Shown: positions 25,266-33,876, counted from the first letter of the stretch. The stretch: DNA of 64,000 nucleotides from Pseudomonas schmalbachii (GCF_017589465.1 NZ_JAELYA010000001.1:1-64000); one strand, 5' to 3'. Notes: generated by a model from the letters alone, not told the origin. Program-made: numbers and translations.

Positions 25266-25622
25266 TCAGCAGCAGGCGGCGAGCCGCTGGGGACGGTCGC
25301 CCATGTTGTCGAGGCGTTCCGCGCTGCTGCTCAGCCAGTGCCGGTTGGCTTCCAGGGTGGTCGTCAGGATGCTGTGGACCCAGCTCGGCAGGTTCGGATG
25401 CAGGCGGTAGTACACCCACTGTCCCTGGCGGCGATCTTCCAGCAATCCGCAGGTACGCAACTGCGCCAGATGCCGGGAGACCTTGGGCTGGCTTTCGTCC
25501 AGCGCGCAGGTCAGCTCGCAGACGCACAGTTCTTCCTCGCGGGCGATCAGCAGCATCATGCGCACGCGGTTCTCGTCGGCCAGGCACTTGAACAGCGTGG
25601 TTGGGGTCAGGTGATGGGGCAT
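25266..25622 (-). CDS. arsR: ArsR-family arsenic-responsive repressor
   Basis: 118 residues from ATG 25622. The winged helix covers most of it: '[17 protein letters not shown]' helix 1–2, then '[44 protein letters not shown]'. The metal-binding motif is Cys-Val-Cys in ELCVCEL, as in the classical ArsR alpha-3 site for As(III). Additional Cys at the C-terminus (AACC) may take part. It represses its own operon until arsenite binds. A 16-bp palindrome 60 bases upstream is the likely operator. Confidence 0.93.
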   Translation of the reverse strand: MPHHLTPTTLFKCLADENRVRMMLLIAREEELCVCELTCALDESQPKVSRHLAQLRTCGLLEDRRQGQWVYYRLHPNLPSWVHSILTTTLEANRHWLSSSAERLDNMGDRPQRLAACC

Positions 25623-25682
25623 GGCTGGTCTCGGAACGTACGGCGGACCGGTGGGGTGCCGAATATATATGAATTTTCGAAT

Positions 25683-25698
25683 ATACGAATTTTCGTAT
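25683..25698 (-). promoter_or_regulatory. Probable ArsR operator
   Basis: A perfect palindrome ATACGAA-TT-TTCGTAT, with a second partial copy just beside it (ATATGAATTTTCG at 25668–25680). It lies in an AT-rich patch about 60 bases upstream of arsR, where the promoter should be. Confidence 0.55.
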
Positions 25699-25777
25699 GA
25701 GCGGCAAGAGAATTTCTTGTTACAGCGAAGGAGGAAGGCCGGGAATGCGGGGATATGCATGGGCGAGGGAGCTTATC

Positions 25778-25895
25778 CCCCTCACCCTAACCCTCTCCCG
25801 GAGGGAGAGGGGACTGTTCGGGGCTGCGGTTGGCACGGCACCTCTCCCGACACCGATGCGCTCCCTCTCCCTCCGGGAGAGGGCTGGGGTGAGGG
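25778..25895. repeat. Dispersed double-hairpin repeat, copy 1
   Basis: Starts CCCTCACCCTAACCCTCTCC…GGAGAGGGG and ends CTCCCTCTCC…GGGAGAGGGCTGGGGTGAGGG: two hairpins whose outer arms also pair. Related copies lie at 54073, 61301 and 61646. It stands between arsR and the ybhN-like gene. Confidence 0.75.
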
Positions 25896-25969
25896 CGCTA
25901 CGACGCCGGACAACCTGCCGAGGGAGAAGGTGGACAAGCTTCGCGTTGTCCACCCTACAAGGTCATCTA

Positions 25970-26953
25970 CTACGCCGAACCGTGCTCCGCTGCCTTGCTC
26001 CTGCGGCTTTTCTTCAGTCTCCGGGCCCGGCGTTCCAGCCACAGGTAGACCGCGCAGGCGAGCAGCAGCGGAATCAGGAAGTACAGCACCCGGTAGCCGA
26101 TCAGGGCGGCCAGCAGGCTGCTCTTGCCGATCTTCGCGTGCAGCAGTGCGATGAAGACCGCCTCCAGCACGCCGAGTCCAGCCGGGATATGCGCGATCAC
26201 CCCGGCGATGCTGCTGACCAGCAGGACTGCCAGCACTTCGAAATACTCGGCGCGATCCGGCAGCAGGACGTACAGCAGCAGCGCCATCGTCGCCCAGTTG
26301 GACATGCCCAGCCCGGCCTGCATCAGCGCCACCCGCAGCGTTGGCAGGCTGAAGCGATAGCGCTTCCAGCCCCACTGGCGGCGCGTGGCGAAGCGGCAGG
26401 CCAGCAGGTAGCCCGCGCAGACGGCCAGCAGCAAGGCGCCGATCAGGCGCAGGCTGACGCTGCCGCTGGTCCAGCTTTCCGGCAATCGTGGAATGCCCGA
26501 GCTGAACAGCAATCCCGCCAGCAGCATGTAGCCGAACCAGTTGGTCACCACGCTGAAACTGAGGATGCGCGTGATGTCCGCCGCGCTCATGCCGAGTCGC
26601 GAGTAGAGGCGGTAGCGCATGGCGACGCCGCCTACCCAGGTGCTCAGGTTGAGGTTGAACGCGTTGCAGACGAACGCCACCGGGTAGACCCGGCGCACCG
26701 GCAGCGGGTGGCCGATATAGAAGCGGCTGAGCACGTCGAAGCTGCTGAACACCGAATAGCCGCCCAGGGCCACCAGCAGTCCGAGCAGCAGGGTAGTGGG
26801 GTGATATTCGCGCAGGGCGGCGATGACTTCCCGCCAGTCGATGCTCCTCGCCAGTAGAAACAGCAGGACCGGCAACAGGATCAGGAAGCCCAAGGAAAAG
26901 GCCCGGCGCGCGAGTCGCCACCTGCGCGCTTTCCGCTCGCCGGCGCTGCTCAT
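25970..26953 (-). CDS. YbhN-like (UPF0104, LPG-synthase TM-type) membrane protein
   Basis: 327 residues with eight or so hydrophobic segments and a basic C-terminus. It fits the UPF0104/YbhN family, which is related to the membrane part of lysyl-phosphatidylglycerol synthase: 'NAFNLNLSTWVGGVAMRYRLYSRLG' and 'AHIPAGLGVLEAVFIALL' are the family's two conserved stretches. It overlaps clsB by 4 bases and completes a ybhP–clsB–ybhN operon, as in E. coli. The presumed role is in membrane lipid handling with cardiolipin synthase B; the exact activity is unknown. Confidence 0.88.
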   Translation of the reverse strand: MSSAGERKARRWRLARRAFSLGFLILLPVLLFLLARSIDWREVIAALREYHPTTLLLGLLVALGGYSVFSSFDVLSRFYIGHPLPVRRVYPVAFVCNAFNLNLSTWVGGVAMRYRLYSRLGMSAADITRILSFSVVTNWFGYMLLAGLLFSSGIPRLPESWTSGSVSLRLIGALLLAVCAGYLLACRFATRRQWGWKRYRFSLPTLRVALMQAGLGMSNWATMALLLYVLLPDRAEYFEVLAVLLVSSIAGVIAHIPAGLGVLEAVFIALLHAKIGKSSLLAALIGYRVLYFLIPLLLACAVYLWLERRARRLKKSRRSKAAEHGSA

Positions 26954-28152
26954 GCCGAATGCTCCGAATCGAGGGACTGCTGGTCGTCACTGGCCGGGGA
27001 GTGCAGGCGCTGCCGATGTGCCGGCAACTGGCCGGCGATGGCCGGGAAATGTCGCAGGAAGTGGAAGCTGAGGAACACCAGCGGCGCCCTCCACCAGTAG
27101 CCGCGCCGCGCCACCTTGCGGGTGACGCGGCGGCAGCAGGTGGAGGAAAGCTCCTGCAGGTGGCGATCCAGTTCTTCGGCGAAGGCCGGGTCGTCGATCA
27201 GCAGGTTGCCTTCGAGATTCAGCGACAGGCTCAGCGGGTCGAGGTTGCTCGAGCCCACGGTGGCCCAGCGGCCGTCGGCCAGCGCCACCTTGCCGTGCAA
27301 CGGCCGGTCGCAGTACTCGTAGATTTCCACGCCGTCGCGCACCAGGGTGTCGTAGAGCAGCTCGCTGCACAGGCGCACCAGCGGCATGTCCGGCGAGCCC
27401 TGGAGGATCAGCCGGACTTTCACGCCACGCCGCGCGGCCTTGCGCAGTTCGCGCAGCAGCCGGTAGCCGGGGAAGAAGTAGGCGTTGGCGATGACCAGCC
27501 GGCGCCGCGCCGCACGGATCGCCGCCAGGTAATGCGCCTCGATGTCCCGGCGATGGCGGCGATTGTCGCGCAGCGCCAGGCGTACGCGGCTGTCGCCGGC
27601 CGGCGGCGGCTGTTCGACCTTCGCCGCTTCTGCACTGGCGCCGTGCATGTCCAGCATTTCCAGGCAGGCATGGCGGATGTCCGCGGCGACCGGCCCCTCT
27701 ACCTGCACCGAGTAGTCCTGCTTGGCCATGGTGCCGAAGTCGGCCAGGTGATCGGCGCTGAAATTGATGCCGCCGACGAAGGCGCAGCGACCGTCGACCA
27801 CCAGCAGCTTGCGATGCAGGCGGCGGAACAGGTTGGTGCGCATGCCGAACAGGCGCGGCTGCGGATCGAACAGGTGCAGGCGGACGCCGGCGCCGATCAT
27901 TTCCCCGATGAACCGCTCGCCAAGGTCGGCGCTGCCGTAGCCGTCCACCGTGACGATCACGCGGACGCCGCGCCGGGCCGCGTCGATCAGCGCGCGCTGG
28001 ATGCGGCGGCCGACCTTGTCGTCGAACAGGATGAAGGTTTCCACCAGCACTTCCCGGCGTGCGGCTGCGATTGCGGCAATGACGCGGGGAAAGAAGTCCT
28101 CGCCGTTGATCAGCAGTTCCACGCTGTTGCCGTCGCGCCATTCGTATTTCAT
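26950..28152 (-). CDS. clsB: Cardiolipin synthase B (phospholipase D family)
   Basis: 400 residues from ATG 28152, overlapping the ybhP stop as ATGA. Two HKD motifs mark the phospholipase D superfamily: HRKLLVVDG (about residue 112) and HGKVALADG (about residue 285), each followed by a Gly-Gly/Ser-Ser-x-N element (GGINFS, GSSNLD). ClsB makes cardiolipin or related anionic phospholipids at the inner membrane. It lacks the N-terminal transmembrane helices of ClsA. Its neighbours ybhP and ybhN support this subtype. Confidence 0.92.
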   Translation of the reverse strand: MKYEWRDGNSVELLINGEDFFPRVIAAIAAARREVLVETFILFDDKVGRRIQRALIDAARRGVRVIVTVDGYGSADLGERFIGEMIGAGVRLHLFDPQPRLFGMRTNLFRRLHRKLLVVDGRCAFVGGINFSADHLADFGTMAKQDYSVQVEGPVAADIRHACLEMLDMHGASAEAAKVEQPPPAGDSRVRLALRDNRRHRRDIEAHYLAAIRAARRRLVIANAYFFPGYRLLRELRKAARRGVKVRLILQGSPDMPLVRLCSELLYDTLVRDGVEIYEYCDRPLHGKVALADGRWATVGSSNLDPLSLSLNLEGNLLIDDPAFAEELDRHLQELSSTCCRRVTRKVARRGYWWRAPLVFLSFHFLRHFPAIAGQLPAHRQRLHSPASDDQQSLDSEHSA

Positions 28153-28940
28153 AAGCGTGCCTCCACGGCCAGCGGCAGGTGGTCGGAAAGGTGCGGCCAG
28201 GGGCGGCGCGACAGCACCCGGGGCTTGTGGGCGGAGAGCCTGCGCAGGTAGATGCGGTCCAGCCGCAGCAGCGGCAGGCGCGCGGGGAAGCTGCATGGCG
28301 AGCCGCCGAAGCCGTCGAACGCCTCCACCAGCCCGCAGCCGGCCAGCACCGGTCCGGCACGGCCGCGCCAGTCGTTGAAGTCGCCGGCCACGATCAGCGG
28401 GGCGTCGTCCGGCAGTTCGCCGACCAGGCGGCAGAGCAGGCCGAGTTGCTGCTGCCGTTGCGATTCGCGCAGGCCGAGGTGCACACAGATGGCATGCAGC
28501 ACGATGGCGTGGCCGGGCAGTTCGATCTCCGCGTGCAGCAGCCCGCGCTGTTCGTTGCCCTTGATCGAGACATCCAGGTTGCGGTGGCTGCGAATCGGGA
28601 ATTTCGACAGCAGCGCATTGCCGTGATGCCCCTCCGGGTACACGGCATTGCGCCCGTAGGCGTACTGCGGCCACATGCTGTCGGCGAGGAATTCGTAGTG
28701 CGGAGCGGCCGGCCAGCCGGGGTGGCGGCCGGCATGCCGGCGGTGTTCGCCGTGGACTTCCTGGAGAAACACCAGGTCGGCGGCAGTCTCGCGAACGGCA
28801 TCGCGCAGCTCATGAAGAATGAAGCGGCGGTTGAACGTGGTGAATCCCTTGTGGGTGTTCACCGTCAGGATCTTCAACGCCCGCACCGGCGCAATGATGC
28901 CCTCCGTCACGATGGGGTTGGTTTCGCTCGCCCTGCTCAC
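28149..28940 (-). CDS. Endonuclease/exonuclease/phosphatase family protein (YbhP-like)
   Basis: 263 residues. The EEP fold is shown by 'LKILTVNTHKGF' (Asn), 'LVFLQEVHG' (catalytic Glu), 'HGNALLSKFPI', 'HLGLRESQRQQQL', 'IVAGDFNDW' (Asp, Asn) and the closing 'LSDHLPL' (Asp-His). All metal-binding and catalytic residues are therefore present. The family includes nucleases and lipid or sugar phosphatases. Genes of this kind precede clsB in many proteobacteria, where a phosphodiesterase or phosphatase role in lipid metabolism is likely but unproven. It is the first gene of the operon. Confidence 0.9.
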   Translation of the reverse strand: MSRASETNPIVTEGIIAPVRALKILTVNTHKGFTTFNRRFILHELRDAVRETAADLVFLQEVHGEHRRHAGRHPGWPAAPHYEFLADSMWPQYAYGRNAVYPEGHHGNALLSKFPIRSHRNLDVSIKGNEQRGLLHAEIELPGHAIVLHAICVHLGLRESQRQQQLGLLCRLVGELPDDAPLIVAGDFNDWRGRAGPVLAGCGLVEAFDGFGGSPCSFPARLPLLRLDRIYLRRLSAHKPRVLSRRPWPHLSDHLPLAVEARL

Positions 28941-29254
28941 GAAGACTCCTCGAGGATTTCCCGCTACCTGTGGGAATGCCTGCAGCTCCCGTTCCAGCTC
29001 CTGGAGGGCGAGGAATCACTGGCGACAGGGCATGCAGAGGCCGGGGAGGCTGGCAATTTGCACGATCGGGCCGGGAGCGCCGCGCATTCTGCAATTCCCC
29101 TCGATTCGACCGACCGCCGATCCGTTCAGTGAAACGATCCGCCGGCGCATCCGGTCCCCACTACAGGCGGCGCATTCACGTGGCGCCCTCGGGAGCAGGC
29201 TCCCGTGGAATCCATGTCATTCACCGTCGGCAGTGCCGGCAAGGGAGCGTTTTC
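28941..29254. other. Divergent intergenic region
   Basis: 314 bases between the divergent ybhP-like gene and the DUF2383-type gene. It must hold both promoters. A GGGAGC…GCTCCC hairpin is visible near 29189–29204. No further gene is evident. Confidence 0.5.
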
Positions 29255-29719
29255 ATGACGAGCGACGACAAGAAAGTGACCCTGAATGTTCTCAATGACC
29301 TGATCGAGACCAGCAAGGACGGCGCGGCAGGCTTCCACACCTGCGCCAGCGACGTGAAAAGTCCGGAGCTGCAGCAACTGCTGGAAAGCCGCTCGCAGCA
29401 GTGCGAGGCCGCGGCTGAGCAGCTGCAGGCGCTGGTCCTGCAACTTGGCGGCAAACCCAGGGATACCACCAGCGTTGGCGGCGACATTCATCGGCGCTGG
29501 GTGGATTTGAAGGCGATGGTCACCGGCAAGGACGAGAAGACGGTGCTCAGCGAGTGCGAGCGTGGCGAGGACGTCGCCAAGCGTCACTACCGGGACGCCC
29601 TGGGGCATCCGGAATTGCCGATGGACATCCGCGCAGTGATCGAGCGCCAGTTCGACGGGGTACTGCGCAATCACGACATGATCAAGAGCATGCGCGACAG
29701 CTACGCGGGACGTGTGTAG
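29255..29719 (+). CDS. PA2169-type four-helix-bundle protein (DUF2383)
   Basis: 154 residues from ATG 29255 (GGGAG upstream). All helix, with 'LNVLNDLIETSKDGAAGFHTCASDV', 'RSQQCEAAAEQLQALVLQLGG', 'HRRWVDLKAMVTG' and 'VLSECERGEDVAKRHYRDAL', the standard order of the DUF2383/PA2169 family. The fold is ferritin-like, with Glu and His residues on the inner helices. The family is upregulated in biofilm, anaerobic or stationary states in pseudomonads, but its activity is unknown. The surrounding small genes suggest a general stress region. Confidence 0.88.
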   Translation: MTSDDKKVTLNVLNDLIETSKDGAAGFHTCASDVKSPELQQLLESRSQQCEAAAEQLQALVLQLGGKPRDTTSVGGDIHRRWVDLKAMVTGKDEKTVLSECERGEDVAKRHYRDALGHPELPMDIRAVIERQFDGVLRNHDMIKSMRDSYAGRV

Positions 29720-29727
29720 CGACCTGC

Positions 29728-30363
29728 CTAACGCCGGTTCGCCAGCAGTTCGACGACTTCCCGGTCCTCCGTCTGGGTGAAGTCGAGATAGTACTGGCCG
29801 ACCGCGGCGAAGAAGTCCGGCGTGATCAGGCAGACCAGCTCGTCGACCAGTGGACGCAGGGCCGCGACCGTATCGGGCGGCCCCACAGGCACGGCGAGAA
29901 TCAGTTTCCTTGCCCCGGCAGACGCCAGTGACTGCAGCGCGACACGCGCTGTACTGCCGGTGGCAAGGCCATCATCGACCACGATCACATCGCGCCCGGC
30001 CAGTGGCACCGGCTCACGGGAGCCAAGGTAAAGCCGGCGCCGTCGTTCGATTTCCGCGAGCTGCCGCTGCACCTGCGCCTCGAACCAGTCCGGCGGCACG
30101 GAGAAGTGGCGCAGCAGATTGTCGTCCCTGATCCATTGCGGATGCTCGCCGCCCACCACCGCGCCGACGGCGAGTTCCTCCTGCCCGGGTGCGCCGATCT
30201 TCCGTACCAGCAACAGGTCCAGCGGGGCGTTCAGGGCCCGCGCCACTTCATCGGCGACCGGCACGCCGCCACGTGGCAGCGCCAGTACCACCGGGTCCGG
30301 TAAATGGAGCTTCTGCAGCACCTCGGCCAGGGCGATGCCGGCCTGTCTGCGATTGGCGAACAT
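29728..30363 (-). CDS. Phosphoribosyltransferase-family protein
   Basis: 211 residues from ATG 30363. The PRPP-binding loop is 'DVIVVDDGLATGST' near residue 125, with 'VVLALPRGGVPVADEVARAL' earlier as the pyrophosphate loop region. These match the stand-alone PRTase family found in stress and universal-stress gene neighbourhoods, whose substrate is unknown. It is convergent with the DUF2383 gene, only 8 bases away. It is followed upstream by a small conserved gene on the same strand, 44 bases apart. Confidence 0.88.
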   Translation of the reverse strand: MFANRRQAGIALAEVLQKLHLPDPVVLALPRGGVPVADEVARALNAPLDLLLVRKIGAPGQEELAVGAVVGGEHPQWIRDDNLLRHFSVPPDWFEAQVQRQLAEIERRRRLYLGSREPVPLAGRDVIVVDDGLATGSTARVALQSLASAGARKLILAVPVGPPDTVAALRPLVDELVCLITPDFFAAVGQYYLDFTQTEDREVVELLANRR

Positions 30364-30407
30364 GACGACCTCCGTTGCAGAGGTGTTCGACCCGGCGCCG
30401 TGGCGCG

Positions 30408-30752
30408 TCAGCCGAGCTGATCGACCATGACGGCGTTGGTGTAGATCAGGCTGCCGTCGCTCTGCCGGTGTCCGACCAGGTGGAACTGGCCGCGCTGCTC
30501 GTCGTCGCGGCTCAGGTAGACGCGCATCTGGCAATCGGAAAGCGGGCCGCACTCGGGTGGCGTGACCAGTTCCAGGGTGCCCATGTCGACATCGAACATC
30601 ACTTCCGGCTCATGGGTCTTCTGCAGGTGCTCTTCGGCCTGTTCCAGACGCAGATGGTCGTCGTCGGTGACGTGGAAGTGGATATCGCCGATGGGGATGG
30701 ATTTCTGGGCGCCGGTGGGCTTGCACCAGCCCTTGATGGTCAGGGTATTCAT
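30408..30752 (-). CDS. Conserved small protein, unknown function
   Basis: 114 residues, AGGAGG-type site before ATG 30752. Strand-rich and acidic, with 'IHFHVTDDDHLRLEQAEEHL' in the middle and two Cys in the sequence PPECGPLSDCQMRVYLSRDD. No signal peptide. It is upstream of the phosphoribosyltransferase gene on the same strand and probably cotranscribed with it. I recognise no named domain. The product is likely cytoplasmic. Confidence 0.7.
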   Translation of the reverse strand: MNTLTIKGWCKPTGAQKSIPIGDIHFHVTDDDHLRLEQAEEHLQKTHEPEVMFDVDMGTLELVTPPECGPLSDCQMRVYLSRDDEQRGQFHLVGHRQSDGSLIYTNAVMVDQLG

Positions 30753-31205
30753 GCTCGAACCTCCTGCGTTATCTGTGAGTCACACCCTCCAGCAGAATAT
30801 TAGACAAACTCCGGGCCATGACTACCCGTATATATCGCTACATATATCGTTAAACGATTCCCGCATAAGAATTTTCCTCTGGTAATCGACAGGAATAATG
30901 GAGACTTCCTGAAAAAGGAAAATACTGCCGTCTGTCGTGTCGAATAGATATCCCGGGAATATTCGAAATGCTCTGCGAGTACCGATTCAAACGCATTTCC
31001 GTTAATCGGAGGTGAGTGGCGAAAAGCGTGGAAAGGCTGGTCTAACGGCTTGAACGGCGGCGAACGCCGGTGCCTCGGGAGGGCGATGCTATACTCGCCA
31101 ATTATGCAAGAAATGTGCAGTCGTAACTGTGCTTGAAGAGTCACACCTACCGACCGAAGGAGATGGGGATAAACAATAAACAGGTGCGAGTCAGGAGGTT
31201 TCCAC
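30753..31205. other. AT-richer divergent regulatory region
   Basis: 453 bases between divergent genes. It has an AT-rich patch with TATATATCG and CATATATCG repeated 12 bases apart (30829–30849), followed by CGTTAAACG. This suggests promoters and a regulator site, but I cannot name the regulator. No gene is evident. Confidence 0.5.
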
Positions 31206-31760
31206 ATGAATCGGCACTATTACATCAGCAACAGTCTCGACGATCTGGAAGTTGTTGAAAACGAGCTGGAAGCCAGTGGCATCAATACCGAGCAGATACA
31301 TGTGCTCAGTGATATGGATGCGGATGTAGAAGACCATCATCTCCACGACGTGAACTCGTTCATGAAGCAGGACGTGGTTCATTCCAGCGAGATCGGCGCG
31401 TTCATCGGCGTACCCCTGGCGGCCCTGGTGCTTGGCGGTGCCTACCTTCTGGGCTGGACCGAATCCGCCGCAGGCTGGGTGCCGTTCGTCTTCCTGGCCA
31501 TCGTGATCCTCGGCTTCTGCATCTGGGAAGGCGGCTTCTTCGGTATCCAGGTGCCGAACGCCCACTTCACCCAGCTGAAGTCGAAGCTCAAGGATGGCGA
31601 GCACATCCTGTTCGTCGACGTCGACCCCGCCCAGCAACCGATCCTCGACCGGATCATCACCCACCACCCGCGCCTGCGTGACGCCGGCACCGGCGCTGCG
31701 GCCCCGCACTGGATCGTGTCGTGGCTGCACCGCTGGCATCAGTTCAAGCGTGCGATATAG
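31206..31760 (+). CDS. Membrane protein with two transmembrane segments
   Basis: 184 residues, strong AGGAGG site before ATG 31206. An N-terminal ~55-residue soluble part ('RHYYISNSLDDLEVVENELEASGINTEQIHVLSD') looks like the small alpha/beta domain found at the start of DUF1269-type membrane proteins. Two hydrophobic segments follow (about 58–80 and 88–108), then a C-terminal soluble part ('KDGEHILFVDVDPAQQPILDRI'). The family is uncharacterised. It is followed by three palindromic repeats that likely stop transcription from both sides. Confidence 0.75.
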   Translation: MNRHYYISNSLDDLEVVENELEASGINTEQIHVLSDMDADVEDHHLHDVNSFMKQDVVHSSEIGAFIGVPLAALVLGGAYLLGWTESAAGWVPFVFLAIVILGFCIWEGGFFGIQVPNAHFTQLKSKLKDGEHILFVDVDPAQQPILDRIITHHPRLRDAGTGAAAPHWIVSWLHRWHQFKRAI

Positions 31761-31770
31761 CGACCAGTCA

Positions 31771-31851
31771 CGTAGGTTGGCACTGAGCTTGCGAAGCCCA
31801 ACATTGCCGGGAAGGGGTGTTGGGCTTCACTGCGTTCAGCGCCAACCTACG
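31771..31851. repeat. 81-base palindromic repeat, copy 1
   Basis: Outer arms CGTAGGTTGGC / GCCAACCTACG and inner arms GAAGCCCAACA / TGTTGGGCTTC. Copies 2 and 3 at 31901 and 32054 are nearly identical. Related single copies are at 46451 and (half) 54024. Confidence 0.9.
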
Positions 31852-31900
31852 AATCACGGCCGACCTACGGGCCCATCCTACGTCTACGGCGTGGCACCCA

Positions 31901-31981
31901 CGTAGGTTGGTGCTGAGCTTGCGAAGCCCAACATTGCCGGGGGTGGATGTTGGGCTTCACTGCGTTCAGCGCCAACCTACG
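31901..31981. repeat. 81-base palindromic repeat, copy 2
   Basis: Same arms as copy 1, with a changed centre (GGGGGTGGA in place of GGGAAGGGG). It lies 49 bases after copy 1, with a CCTACGGGCCCATCCTACG spacer. Confidence 0.9.
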
Positions 31982-31999
31982 AATCGCGGCCAACCTACG

Positions 32000-32037
32000 G
32001 GCCCAGGAATACTTCCCGGGTGAAGAGGACGTAGTTG
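32000..32037. repeat. Duplicate of the 3' end of the cox subunit IV gene
   Basis: GGCCCAGGAATACTTCCCGG… repeats, with 3–4 changes, the last ~12 codons of the gene that ends at 32148 (about 32153–32190). The copy sits between repeat copies 2 and 3, so it was duplicated together with a palindromic repeat. Confidence 0.75.
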
Positions 32038-32053
32038 CGTAGGATGGCACCCA

Positions 32054-32134
32054 CGTAGGTTGGTGCTGAGCTTGCGAAGCCCAACATTGCCGGGAAGGGG
32101 TGTTGGGCTTCACTGCGTTCAGCGCCAACCTACG
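32054..32134. repeat. 81-base palindromic repeat, copy 3
   Basis: Identical to copy 1 apart from the CACTGAG/TGCTGAG difference in the left arm. It ends 13 bases before the stop codon of the convergent cox subunit IV gene, so it probably also serves as its terminator. Confidence 0.9.
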
Positions 32135-32147
32135 AATCGCGGCCAAC

Positions 32148-32468
32148 CTACGGGCCGAAGAATACCTCCCGGGTGAAGAGGACGTAGTCGGATTCGGCGG
32201 CCATCAGACCGACCAGCACCAGCAGGCACATCGGTGGTACGAGGATGGCGTAGACCAGTGCCAGGCGCTCCCAGGCCATGTGCATGAAGATCGAGACGAT
32301 CAGGCCGGCCTTCATCAGCATCAGGATGACGATCAGCGACCAGCGCAGAAGCCCGTGGAAGTGGAAGTAATCCACCATGTAGGAGAGGGCGCTGAGGACG
32401 AACAGCAGGCCCCAGATCTTCAGGTACAGGCTGATCGGATGCTGCTGGCCTTGTGCGTGTGTGGTCAT
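32148..32468 (-). CDS. Cytochrome c oxidase subunit IV-type protein
   Basis: 106 residues from ATG 32468. Three transmembrane helices fit the prokaryotic subunit IV family (COX4_pro), with 'YLKIWGLLFVLSALSYMVDYF', 'LMKAGLIVSIFMHMAWE' and 'ILVPPMCLLVLVGLMAAESDYV'. The FMHM element is typical. It is the last gene of the cox operon and helps assembly or stability of the oxidase. It ends in repetitive DNA that carries a copy of its own final codons. Confidence 0.88.
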   Translation of the reverse strand: MTTHAQGQQHPISLYLKIWGLLFVLSALSYMVDYFHFHGLLRWSLIVILMLMKAGLIVSIFMHMAWERLALVYAILVPPMCLLVLVGLMAAESDYVLFTREVFFGP

Positions 32469-32490
32469 GGCTGGTTCTCCCTCCGTGGCC

Positions 32491-33198
32491 TCACCACAGG
32501 TAGAAGAAGGCGAAGATGAATACCCAGACCAGGTCGACGAAGTGCCAGTAGAGCCCGGCGATCTCGACGATCTGGTAGTTGCCCGCGCGTTCGTAGTCAC
32601 CGCGCAGCACCTTGAACGCCACGGTGCAGAGGTAGATGACCCCGATCGACACGTGCAGCCCGTGGAAGCCGGTGATCATGAAGAAGCTCGCGCCGAACTG
32701 CGCGGCGCCCATCGGGTTGCCCCAGGGCCGCACGCCTTCCTCGATCAGCTTGGTCCACTCGAACGCCTGCATGCCGACGAAGGTCGCGCCGAAGGCGGCG
32801 GTGGTCAGCATCAGCGCGGCACTGCGGAAGCGGTCGCGGCGGTAGGCGTAGTTCACCGCCATGGCCATGGTGCCGCTGCTGCTGATCAGGACGAAGGTCA
32901 TGATGGCGATCAGGATCAGCGGGATATGGTGGCCGGCGATGGTCAGCGCGAAGACTTCGCTGGGGTTCGGCCAGGGCACCGTGGAGCTGATGCGCACCGA
33001 CATGTAGCCGGTGAGGAAGCAGGTGAAGATGAAGGTGTCGCTGAGCAGGAAGATCCACATCATCGCCTTGCCCCAGGGCACCCGCTTGAAGGCGTCCTTG
33101 TCCGACGACCAGTCGCTGGCGATGCCTGGCCAGCCGGGGACGGCCTCGTCGGCGGCGGTCACGCTGGATTCCCGGGGTGGAGGAGGGTGCGAGGCCAT
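32491..33198 (-). CDS. Cytochrome c oxidase subunit III
   Basis: 235 residues with five or more transmembrane helices. Typical subunit III stretches are 'WGKAMMWIFLLSDTFIFTCFLTGYM', 'FEWTKLIEEGV', 'FFMITGFHGLHVSIGVIYL' and the final 'YWHFVDLVWVFIFAFFYLW'. Subunit III stabilises the catalytic core and proton uptake. It sits between a second subunit III-like gene and subunit IV in the same minus-strand operon, with spacings of 22 and 3 bases. Confidence 0.92.
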   Translation of the reverse strand: MASHPPPPRESSVTAADEAVPGWPGIASDWSSDKDAFKRVPWGKAMMWIFLLSDTFIFTCFLTGYMSVRISSTVPWPNPSEVFALTIAGHHIPLILIAIMTFVLISSSGTMAMAVNYAYRRDRFRSAALMLTTAAFGATFVGMQAFEWTKLIEEGVRPWGNPMGAAQFGASFFMITGFHGLHVSIGVIYLCTVAFKVLRGDYERAGNYQIVEIAGLYWHFVDLVWVFIFAFFYLW

Positions 33199-33201
33199 GT
33201 T

Positions 33202-33876
33202 TCACCTCAGTCCGCAGAAGGCTGCGATGGCGTGGTAGGTGGCCGGTGAGCTGGTCAGCAGGAGCAGCAGGACGACCCACAGCGCCAGCAGGTAGTGCCA
33301 GTAGGTCGCGCACAGGCCGACGCTGCCGCTGAGCCGGGGTAGCGGCATGTGGTTCAGCAGGCGGGCGAAGGTGCGGCTCCAGGCGACCAGGCCGCCGAGC
33401 AGGTGGGCGCCGTGCAGGCCGGTCAGCAGGTAGAAGAAGGCGTTGGCCGGATTGCCGGAAACCAGGTAGCCGCTGTCGACGAACTGCTGCCATACCGCCA
33501 GTTGGCCGAGCAGGAAGCCCAGCGCGCACAACCCGCCGACGATCATCCCGGCCAGCGTGCCGCGGCGGTCGTCTCGCCGGGCGGCGACCCGCGCCCACTG
33601 CAGGCCGACGCTGGCGACCGCCAGCACCCCGGTATTCACCCAGAGCAGCCAGGGATTGGCCAGCGGCGCCACGGGATCGGTCAGTGCCTGCCAGTCGCCG
33701 ATCTGCGAGCGGGCGATGAAGGCGATCAGGAACAGGAAGAACAGCGAGCTCACCACGCAGAGGAATACCCGCAGGCCGACTTTCGCCGTGCGCTCGCGGT
33801 CGATGTGCGCCGCGGGTTCGCCGCTCCAGCCGCTCGGGTCGTTGTCGTCGATGTTCTTCAGCAACTGGCTGTTCAT
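33202..33876 (-). CDS. Second subunit III-like oxidase protein
   Basis: 224 residues, overlapping the subunit I gene by 4 bases. Subunit III-like helices include 'WLLWVNTGVLAVASVGLQWARVAARRDDRRGT', 'AFFYLLTGLHGAHLLGGLVAWS' and 'GLCATYWHYLLALWVVLLLLL'. It is more diverged than the following subunit III, with a longer soluble N-terminus. Two adjacent subunit III-type genes are known in some caa3/aa3-type operons, where they may form separate helices of one functional subunit. It may have an accessory role in assembly. Confidence 0.85.
   Translation of the reverse strand: MNSQLLKNIDDNDPSGWSGEPAAHIDRERTAKVGLRVFLCVVSSLFFLFLIAFIARSQIGDWQALTDPVAPLANPWLLWVNTGVLAVASVGLQWARVAARRDDRRGTLAGMIVGGLCALGFLLGQLAVWQQFVDSGYLVSGNPANAFFYLLTGLHGAHLLGGLVAWSRTFARLLNHMPLPRLSGSVGLCATYWHYLLALWVVLLLLLTSSPATYHAIAAFCGLR

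Noticed and set aside
26959-28251. A 430-codon plus-strand frame over clsB
   Set aside because: Antisense to a gene with both HKD motifs.
31771-32134. A CRISPR-like series of repeats
   Set aside because: Only three units of 81 bases, each a long palindrome, with spacers that are repeat-related or copies of a local gene end; no cas genes. These are intergenic palindromes.
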